Positions 32,934 to 38,629 of a stretch of DNA of 38,629 bases are shown here, piece after piece (the first letter of the stretch is position 1; each line of letters opens with the position of its first letter). A program made the translations under genes and the position numbers. The notes under the pieces are model-generated. The model was not told the origin of the DNA. It saw nothing but the letters and a program-made list of their open reading frames with translations, and did not search any database. The DNA comes from Chloroflexota bacterium. Lineage in GTDB: Bacteria > Chloroflexota > Dehalococcoidia > DSTF01 > RBG-16-68-14. Where the stretch lies: contig JADFPV010000020.1 in the NCBI GenBank assembly GCA_022562155.1, forward strand, positions 1 through 38,629, written 5' to 3'.

Positions 32934-33251
32934 ATGGCAAAATCTTGGGGCTTCCTCACCAACCATGCTCACGTTCTCATTCAGATCGCCCGCGATCCCC
33001 GATCCACGGTGAGGGAAATAGCCAACGCTGCCGGAATCACCGAGCGAGCCACGCACTCAGTGCTAGGTGATCTGCGAGAGGGTGGGATCGTCCATGCGAC
33101 ACGCGACGGTCGCAACAACGTATACAGCATCGACATTCAGACGTTGATCAAGGGCGAACGCTGGAGCGCTTCCGACATGGAGATCCCACAATCCCTGATT
33201 GACGCGACGCTACGAGGTCTCGCAGGTGTGGCAACTGGGATACCAGCCTAA
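32934..33251 (+). CDS. Winged-helix (MarR/ArsR-like) transcriptional regulator, first of a tandem pair
   Basis: The 105-residue protein begins with WGFLTNHAHVLIQIARDPRS and continues with a winged helix-turn-helix: TVREIANAAGITERATHSVLGDLREGGIV as the HTH with recognition helix and TRDGRNNVYSID as the wing. It has no ligand domain beyond a short C-terminal helix. An SD GGAG lies 9 nt before the ATG. It is expected to bind the palindromic promoter upstream. Its paralogue starts 4 nt after its stop. Confidence 0.85.
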   Translation: MAKSWGFLTNHAHVLIQIARDPRSTVREIANAAGITERATHSVLGDLREGGIVHATRDGRNNVYSIDIQTLIKGERWSASDMEIPQSLIDATLRGLAGVATGIPA

Positions 33252-33255
33252 TAGC

Positions 33256-33600
33256 ATGCGCCGCTGGGGGTTCCTTACCACTCATGCTCTGGTGCTGATT
33301 TGCGTGACCCAGCACCCCCACTCAACCGTTCGCGAAATTGCCAACACCGTTGGCGTGACCGAGCGGGCGGGCCACTCTGTCCTGCGCGATTTGCGCGATG
33401 CTGGCATCATCGATGCTGAACGCTCCGGGCGGCGCAACAGCTACACCATCAATTTCGAGCACCTCGTCTCGTTTCGCCGTGAGGGAACGGCGCCGGAGTT
33501 GGTGCCAGACACCTTCGTGAGCGCTCTCATGGACGGCCTTCTGCCACTCCAATCGCCGGAATTCCCGCCATTCGAGGACGAAGTTCACCCGATCAACTGA
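33256..33600 (+). CDS. Winged-helix transcriptional regulator, second of a tandem pair
   Basis: ATG 33256 (114 residues) lines up exactly with the start of the preceding paralogue (RRWGFLTTHALVLICVTQHP); the track start at 33199 is inside that gene. It shares STVREIANTVGVTERAGHSVLRDLRDAGIIDAERSGRRNSYTI with its neighbour, then diverges in an acidic C-terminal tail. The pair looks like a tandem duplication that could form heterodimers. Confidence 0.83.
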   Translation: MRRWGFLTTHALVLICVTQHPHSTVREIANTVGVTERAGHSVLRDLRDAGIIDAERSGRRNSYTINFEHLVSFRREGTAPELVPDTFVSALMDGLLPLQSPEFPPFEDEVHPIN

Positions 33601-33669
33601 TCATTAGCTCGCTCTATTCTCAGATGCCGGCCTGCGCTCCGGGCGAAACTTAGCCGACACTTAGTTAGC

Positions 33670-34917
33670 ATGGCGAATCTGGTCACCTTAACGGTCCCAC
33701 CTCTGAACGGAGGGGGGAGAGAGGGCGCGTTCACTCGTGTTCAGCGCTGGCTTGCCCTTGCGGCCGATAACATCCTCGGCCCGACGGAGGCACAGGCCCA
33801 GCGCGTCGACGTCATTCGACGCGCGATCGTAGCGGGCACTATTATCGCCATCCTGCCGATCCAGCAGATGCAGATCCCAGGCTGGCCGGCCGTCATGGGC
33901 GCCTGCGTCGTCGCGCTGTCTTACGATGTCCTGCTAGCCTGGCTTGTGTTCGCAAAAAAGCGCTACTTCATGGCGAACGTCTTGGGACTGTCCCTTGACG
34001 CCCTCATCCTGATGGGCGCGTCCTTCTACGTGTTCCGCGAGATGGGCGCCGCCGGCGCGACATCCAGTATCTGGCTCGTGTTCTTGATCTACATCGTCAT
34101 CGGTGGGTTCACCCTAGCGCCGCTCGGCTCCCTGGCCTATACCGCCATCTGGACATCGTGGTTTGCTCTTGCGACACTCATGTACTTTTCCGCCGGCACG
34201 CTCTACTATGACGACTTGCCGATACGCCTCATCTTCATGGCTCTCATCGGTCTCGTTTCGCTGGGCATGGCCAACGAGCTGCAGAAGAAGCGCACAAAGC
34301 TGGAACAGCAGAACCGGCAGACTATGGGCATGCTGGCAACGCTCGTCGAGGCGCGCGACACGGACGCCGGCGCTCACCTGCATAGCATCCAGGAGTTCTC
34401 GATAGCGCTGGCCAGGCGCTTGGGCTTCTCAGAGAAGGACGCGCGGGAGATCGCCTACGCCTCGATGATGCACGACGTTGGAAAGGCGAACGTCCCGGAC
34501 TCCGTGCTCAAGAAGCCCGGCAAGCTGACCGCTGAAGAGCGGCGAATCATGCGCGACCACACTGCCTGGGGAGATCAGCTGCTCTCAGAGAACGACGACT
34601 TCGAGCTGGCGCGAGTCGTAGCGCGCTCGCATCACGAACACTGGGACGGTTCTGGGTACCCGGACGGCCTCAGCGGCCCCGATATCCCGCTGGTGGCGCG
34701 GATCGTAGCCGTCGCGGACATCTACGATGCCCTGATCAGCAAGCGGCCTTACAAGGAAGCATGGACCCAGCTCGAGGCAATCCGGGAGATAGAGCGCATC
34801 GCGGGTTCGGACCTAGACCCGCAGATCGCAGGAGCCTTCATTGCGCTCTGGCATGACGGCACGATCAAGCGGATCGAGGACTCACCTCCGGACATCGAGC
34901 ACCAGCAAGCCGCTTAA
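33670..34917 (+). CDS. Membrane-bound HD-GYP cyclic-di-GMP phosphodiesterase
   Basis: The N-terminal half has about six membrane helices (about 48-200). A short coiled segment (LQKKRTKLEQQNRQ) leads to an HD-GYP domain: TDAGAHLHSIQEFSIALA, the HD pair in MMHDVGKANVPDSVLKKPGKL (about 268), HHEHWDGSGYPDGLSG (GYP about 327) and VADIYDALISKRPYKEAW. These enzymes hydrolyse c-di-GMP. All metal ligands I can locate are present. It lies 70 nt after the winged-helix pair and may be in the same unit; no SD is visible. Confidence 0.9.
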   Translation: MANLVTLTVPPLNGGGREGAFTRVQRWLALAADNILGPTEAQAQRVDVIRRAIVAGTIIAILPIQQMQIPGWPAVMGACVVALSYDVLLAWLVFAKKRYFMANVLGLSLDALILMGASFYVFREMGAAGATSSIWLVFLIYIVIGGFTLAPLGSLAYTAIWTSWFALATLMYFSAGTLYYDDLPIRLIFMALIGLVSLGMANELQKKRTKLEQQNRQTMGMLATLVEARDTDAGAHLHSIQEFSIALARRLGFSEKDAREIAYASMMHDVGKANVPDSVLKKPGKLTAEERRIMRDHTAWGDQLLSENDDFELARVVARSHHEHWDGSGYPDGLSGPDIPLVARIVAVADIYDALISKRPYKEAWTQLEAIREIERIAGSDLDPQIAGAFIALWHDGTIKRIEDSPPDIEHQQAA

Positions 34918-34933
34918 GAGCCTAGAACGAGCG

Positions 34934-36253
34934 TCAGTGCTCGCCTCGGTCGCCGCCGCTGACTGCGTCCACTTCCGTCCCGCTCACCGCGGCGCGCGCA
35001 TGTCGGAAGAGCTGCGGAACCTCTCGCCGCTCCCAGAAGAGCCAGCCAAGCGCCAACAAGATGTACATGAATCCAAAGCCAACGCGTACCTCATCAACCG
35101 GTATCGCAAGCTGGATGGAGAACAGTACAAAAATCAGAGACGCCTCGCGTATGCCGAACCGCAGGTTCAACAACACGGCCACAGCGAATAGCGACTGTGC
35201 GGCCGTCAGAAAGACCTCATGCGCCTGCCTGCCATCCACCGGCAGCGCATCGAGCGTCCCGCCGGAGATGCTATAAGCGATCGGGAGCGATCCGACCAGC
35301 AGCGTCCACTGATTGACTTTGGATGAGATCAACAGCGTCATCGCCGCACCTGCGCGGCCACGCAGGGCCAGCAAACCCGCCAGGATAAACTCCGGCGACT
35401 CCGATGCGAGCGGTGCTAGCCACTGCACTAACAGAAACTCGTCGATCCCAAGCGATTCCCCGGTCTCCACAAGACCGTTCGCGAACGGCTCCGCCGCCGC
35501 GAACACCACGCCCGCCGCGAAGATGAAGATGCCGATCACCGCAGCCCACTTGCGCTTTGGGGTCAGGGCCGCGATCGTTAGCGCGGGGCCCATCAGTTCA
35601 TGCTCGCTGGGAGGCGTTCGGGACGACATGATGAGATAGAGCCCGAACAGGCTGATCAGAACCGCGCTGTCGATCAGCGATAGGCTCTCCTTAAGCGGGA
35701 TCGAGAAGCTGTACAGCGTCGCGACGCCAAGGAAGATTAGCCCGACTGAATTTGACTTGCCGACCGAGAGTTCATTCTTACGCGTCTTGAACCAAAAGAG
35801 GAAGAACACCAACGGCCAGGCGAGGCCGATCAGCAGCCGGTTCGCTCCTGTCATGTTCGCCAATGCCAGCTCCACTGCCGGCGTCTCGCCAACTTGCAGC
35901 AGGCTTGGGTCCAATAACTCTTGGCCTGCCGTCCATGCGAAATAGATATCGACGGCATATTCCGGCAGGACGGCGATTATCGCGAGGACGGCGAGCGCCA
36001 GCGTGGCCGAGACGAGCTGCTCCGCCACTTCAGACGCCCAAACGAGCAGCGTCGCCGCCGCCATAATCGAGATACCAAAGATCAACGCCTCGATCGTAGG
36101 ATCGATGTGAACGTCCGCTATGCCTGTGATATCCAGCAGACGGAGCACTGGCCCAGGTGCCGCTATGACAGCCGCGACTGAGATCTGAAGCCAGTTCCGT
36201 GCGTGATTGACAGGCCCCGGCGGGGCCTGGGAATGTGCCTTGTCGTCAGACAT
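34934..36253 (-). CDS. Sodium/calcium exchanger (CaCA) family membrane protein
   Basis: The 439-residue protein has about 11 hydrophobic segments and two related alpha-repeat motifs: AIIAVLPEYAVDIYFAW with ANMTGANRLLIGLAWPL in the first half, and WLAPLASESPEFILAGLLALRGRAGAAMTLLISSKVNQWTLLVGSLPI in the second. Both match the acidic, helix-breaking ion-binding repeats of cation/Ca2+ exchangers, though in a divergent form with YAVD where canonical members have LVTS. It is a plasma-membrane antiporter; the ion is uncertain. It is divergently arranged with the hydrolase gene, separated by 50 nt. Confidence 0.83.
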   Translation of the reverse strand: MSDDKAHSQAPPGPVNHARNWLQISVAAVIAAPGPVLRLLDITGIADVHIDPTIEALIFGISIMAAATLLVWASEVAEQLVSATLALAVLAIIAVLPEYAVDIYFAWTAGQELLDPSLLQVGETPAVELALANMTGANRLLIGLAWPLVFFLFWFKTRKNELSVGKSNSVGLIFLGVATLYSFSIPLKESLSLIDSAVLISLFGLYLIMSSRTPPSEHELMGPALTIAALTPKRKWAAVIGIFIFAAGVVFAAAEPFANGLVETGESLGIDEFLLVQWLAPLASESPEFILAGLLALRGRAGAAMTLLISSKVNQWTLLVGSLPIAYSISGGTLDALPVDGRQAHEVFLTAAQSLFAVAVLLNLRFGIREASLIFVLFSIQLAIPVDEVRVGFGFMYILLALGWLFWERREVPQLFRHARAAVSGTEVDAVSGGDRGEH

Positions 36254-36303
36254 CTCTACACAGTAGGATAGGCCACACCTGACCTACGTTCGAGTTCTGG
36301 GAC

Positions 36304-37185
36304 ATGCTTCGACTCCTAGTAGCACTTTCGATCATCGCCAAGGCCGGCCTTCTGGCCGTCTCCTGGATCATCTCCGAGCGCGTGCTGCACCCGCCGCGAA
36401 AAGCCGAGGACCACACGCTGGATGACTTCGACCTGCCCGGCCGGGAGGTGACGTTCTTGAGCCGTGACGGGACCAAGCTGGCCGGTTGGTACTTCCCTGC
36501 GGGAGGCGCCCCTTCCCCCGGGATTGTGCTCTCGCACGGCCACGGGCGGAGCCGAGCCGAGCTACTCCCACATGCCAATTTCCTCTACCAGGCGGGCTAT
36601 ACCGTCCTGGTCTTCGACTACCGCCACCGAGGCGAGTCTGAAGGGACAGAGGTAACGATGGGCCTGCGCGAGCAGGACGACCTACAGGGCGCGATCGACC
36701 ACATCGTGGTGCAACCGGACGTGGACGCGCGCCACATTGGGGTCGTGGGCCTCTCGATGGGCTCCGTTGTCGCGTTGCTCGTCGCGGCGCGCGATGAACG
36801 GATCAAAACCGTCATCGCCGAATGCCCGTATTCGGCCGCTGATGCCGTCATGACACGCGCGCTCGAACATTTCTATCATCTGCCACGCTTCCCCTTCGCC
36901 GTAGCAGCGAAGTGGCTGATCGAACGCCGCCTCGGCCAATCGCTAGACGTGGCGAACGCCATCGACGTCATCCGCCGCCTCGCCCCGAGGCCCATCTTCC
37001 TCATCGCCGATGAGGCCGACGCTGTCCTTGGACCTGAAGAGACGCACCACCTGTACGACGCGGCCCGCGAGCCAAAGCGCTTCTGGCTCATCCCGGGCGC
37101 GGACCATGCCCGAGGCTGGCAGACGGCTCCGGAGGAGTACGAGCGCCGCGTGTTGGAGGCCTTCGACGAAGTCCTGCGCCCATAG
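36304..37185 (+). CDS. Alpha/beta hydrolase, membrane-anchored
   Basis: The 293-residue protein starts with a hydrophobic helix (about 3-24) that acts as an anchor or uncleaved signal. It then has a serine hydrolase fold: oxyanion segment GIVLSHGHGRSRAE, nucleophile elbow GLSMGS, an acid in the EADAVLGPEE region and His in PGADHARGW. It resembles the BAAT/Abhydrolase peptidase-S9-like group; the substrate is unknown. No clear SD. A strong terminator follows between it and the convergent dehydrogenase gene. Confidence 0.86.
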   Translation: MLRLLVALSIIAKAGLLAVSWIISERVLHPPRKAEDHTLDDFDLPGREVTFLSRDGTKLAGWYFPAGGAPSPGIVLSHGHGRSRAELLPHANFLYQAGYTVLVFDYRHRGESEGTEVTMGLREQDDLQGAIDHIVVQPDVDARHIGVVGLSMGSVVALLVAARDERIKTVIAECPYSAADAVMTRALEHFYHLPRFPFAVAAKWLIERRLGQSLDVANAIDVIRRLAPRPIFLIADEADAVLGPEETHHLYDAAREPKRFWLIPGADHARGWQTAPEEYERRVLEAFDEVLRP

Positions 37186-37219
37186 ACGCAGACGGCGTCG
37201 AGGCTCGCCGCAGACACAG

Positions 37220-37245
37220 ACGCGCCCCGAACGATCGGGGCGCGT
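37220..37245. terminator. Bidirectional intrinsic terminator between convergent genes
   Basis: ACGCGCCCCGA-acga-TCGGGGCGCGT is a perfect 11-bp stem midway between the hydrolase stop and the dehydrogenase stop. The T-runs are short on both sides. Its position suits a shared terminator. Confidence 0.65.
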
Positions 37246-37268
37246 TGCTACTTACTGCGTTTTATGGG

Positions 37269-38384
37269 CTACGGGATGATGACCGCACGCCGTACCTTGG
37301 TGCCGACGCCTTCCTTCTGCCACTCCGCCTCCTCGAACGCCCTGTTGATGTCGTCCAACGCGTACTTGTCGTGCGAGACGACCTCCTCGTGCGGGTACTT
37401 GTTCTTGGTGCGCACCAAGAAGTTCAAGGCCTGCGGGATCACCCACGGGTCGTACATCACAACGCCCATGATCGTCTTGCTACCCCAGACGAGCGACGAA
37501 GGATCGAACTCCATGGTGTTGCCGAAGCTGATGTTGCCGATCTCCAGGTACGTACCACCGCCGCGCACCATCTGAAGACCCTCCGACACAGCCTGCGGGA
37601 TGCCCACGAACTCGCCGACAACGTCGGCGCCGCGCCCGCCCGTTAGCTCCATGACCTTCTGAACGCGAGCGGCCACGTCCGGGACCTCACTGATGTTGAT
37701 CGTCTCGTCCGCGCCGAACTGCTTCGCCATCTCCAGCCTGTCGGCCAAACCGTCGATTGCGATCACCAGACCGGCGCCCATCTCCTTGGCGACGGCGCAG
37801 GCGTTCATGCCCAGGCCGCCGGCTCCTTGCGCCACAAACGTGTCGCCCATTTGCAGGCCGGCCTGCTGGAGGCCATAGGTCACCTGCGAGAGCGCACAGT
37901 TTACGGGAGTGACCATCTCGTCGGAGAGCTCGTCCGGCACCTTGAAGACCCAGTGGCCGGAGCGCAGGTAGTAGTACGTCCCATAGGCACCGTTGAACGG
38001 GCTGGGGCCGGCGGCCATCGCGGCCAGCTTGGCCGGGCAGGCCGCGAACTCGCCCTTGTTGCACTGGTAGCAACGGCGGCACGGGTAGAAGTATGCGTAG
38101 CAGACGCGGTCGCCTTCGGCCAGGGGCTGGCCCAACGAATCGGTCGTGATGTTGGACCCCAGCTTGTCGACGCGGCCCGTCATCTCGTGCCCAACGACCC
38201 CGCCGGCCATCGCCGCGAACACGGGCGAATCGCCCCGCCAAATGTGCAGGTCCGAACCGCAGACGCCGGCCATCGAGACCTTGACGACGATCGCCCCAGG
38301 ATCGGGGTCCGGTATGTCGAACTCCTGCATCTCGTAGCCCTGGCCGGGGCCCTTGAAGACGGCAGCCTTTGCTGTTTCAGCCAT
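37269..38384 (-). CDS. Zinc-dependent medium-chain alcohol/polyol dehydrogenase
   Basis: ATG 38384 follows AGGTGGAGAG and gives 371 residues; the track adds 42 spurious residues upstream. Catalytic zinc ligands are Cys42 in AGVCGSDLHIW and the GHE pair at 65-67. The structural zinc site is Cys102-x2-Cys105-x2-Cys108-x7-Cys116 (CRRCYQCNKGEFAAC). The NAD motif is VAQGAGGLGMNACAVAKEMGA. Medium-chain dehydrogenases of this kind oxidise alcohols, sugar alcohols or threonine; the true substrate is unknown. Confidence 0.9.
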   Translation of the reverse strand: MAETAKAAVFKGPGQGYEMQEFDIPDPDPGAIVVKVSMAGVCGSDLHIWRGDSPVFAAMAGGVVGHEMTGRVDKLGSNITTDSLGQPLAEGDRVCYAYFYPCRRCYQCNKGEFAACPAKLAAMAAGPSPFNGAYGTYYYLRSGHWVFKVPDELSDEMVTPVNCALSQVTYGLQQAGLQMGDTFVAQGAGGLGMNACAVAKEMGAGLVIAIDGLADRLEMAKQFGADETINISEVPDVAARVQKVMELTGGRGADVVGEFVGIPQAVSEGLQMVRGGGTYLEIGNISFGNTMEFDPSSLVWGSKTIMGVVMYDPWVIPQALNFLVRTKNKYPHEEVVSHDKYALDDINRAFEEAEWQKEGVGTKVRRAVIIP

Positions 38385-38435
38385 ATCTCTCCACCTTTCG
38401 TTTGCGAATCGCCCGCCGCTAACGCGGGTCAACAG

Positions 38436-38465
38436 ATTCTTGCAAACGACAGCTAGATATGTCAA
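38436..38465 (-). promoter_or_regulatory. Predicted promoter for the dehydrogenase gene
   Basis: On the minus strand, a perfect TTGACA is followed after 18 nt by AAGAAT (4/6), about 50 nt upstream of the ATG at 38384. Position is good; the -10 element is only fair. Confidence 0.4.
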
Positions 38466-38489
38466 GGCCCGTTGAGTACCATAGAGGCG

Positions 38490-38629
38490 ATGTCTCCTGC
38501 TCCACGTCATCTGCTGGCCTGCCTGCTGCTGCTCGCTTGTATCGGTTCGTTGCTCGTGTCGTGTGGAGGAGACGGCGATAGCGACATTGCAGCGAGCCCC
38601 ACCGTCAGGCCTACGTCCGCGCCTACCCA
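38490..38629 (+). CDS. N-terminus of a lipoprotein (partial, runs off the right edge)
   Basis: This frame is not in the track because it lacks a stop in the window. From ATG 38490 it encodes a short basic N-region, a Leu/Cys-rich core and a lipobox LVSC at about residue 25, followed by Gly/Asp and a Thr/Pro/Ser/Ala linker. That is the layout of the other two lipoproteins in this window. GAGG lies only 2 nt from the ATG. The mature domain lies outside the window, so function is unknown. Confidence 0.65.
   Translation, partial: MSPAPRHLLACLLLLACIGSLLVSCGGDGDSDIAASPTVRPTSAPT

Overview
The window is GC-rich chromosomal DNA of a bacterium that most resembles a Chloroflexota, probably Dehalococcoidia-like, lineage. 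This is inferred from gene content: a very large fused GT39-type/YYY (DUF2298) membrane protein, a DUF1786 ASKHA protein, a secreted immune-inhibitor-A-like lipoprotein, a deazaflavin (F420)-type reductase and winged-helix regulators of the 'WGFLTNHA' kind. No rRNA, tRNA, CRISPR array, phage structural gene or transposase was seen.

Layout. 1-2640 (minus): a XerC/D recombinase followed by an overlapping secreted zinc-peptidase-like lipoprotein that runs off the left edge. 2962-10474 (plus): a Rad52/ERF-like annealing protein behind a promoter overlapped by a LexA-like palindrome, then gapA, a blue-copper lipoprotein that overlaps the end of gapA, and the 1,669-residue YYY protein. 10491-17675 (plus): a thiamine locus with promoter, TPP riboswitch, hairpin, thiD, thiC, then a four-gene insert (GIY-YIG nuclease, small membrane protein, unknown protein, RelE-like toxin), then thiG, thiE and a thiS-thiO fusion. 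A second thiE lies just beyond on the minus strand. 18359-21718: an EamA transporter, dTDP-4-dehydrorhamnose reductase, enoyl-CoA hydratase and an unknown, possibly nuclease-fold protein. 21920-29987 (minus): DUF1786, an intergenic stretch with nested hairpins around a 32-codon membrane ORF, then a TCA-type cluster transcribed icd, cyclase, mdh, methyltransferase, fumA, small Cys protein, cupin, fumB. 30135-32305: a J-like membrane protein, then the minus-strand genes fmdB-dtd-deazaflavin reductase and a PAS protein. 32280-32930 is non-coding, with three perfect hairpins and AT-rich promoter/operator DNA ahead of two tandem winged-helix regulators and an HD-GYP protein. 34934-38629: a cation/Ca2+ exchanger, an alpha/beta hydrolase, a Zn-dependent dehydrogenase and the start of another lipoprotein.

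How the genes fit together. The thiamine genes make the thiazole and pyrimidine halves and join them. Glycine oxidase (ThiO) supplies dehydroglycine, as expected for an aerobe, and the riboswitch at the front gives TPP feedback. icd, mdh and two-subunit fumarase form a TCA block mixed with signalling and accessory genes. Intergenic space holds several dispersed repeat families: GAAGCTGGAAG-type repeats, CCTTCGACAGGCTCAGG-type repeats and TTCA/TGAA-loop hairpins. One repeat family appears to have entered coding sequence as the linker of the ThiS-ThiO fusion.

The most unusual items are the repeat-derived ThiS-ThiO linker, the nested inverted hairpins around a promoter-operator-mini-ORF unit at 23.05-23.73 kb, the nuclease/toxin insert inside the thiamine locus, and the structured non-coding region at 32.3-32.6 kb.
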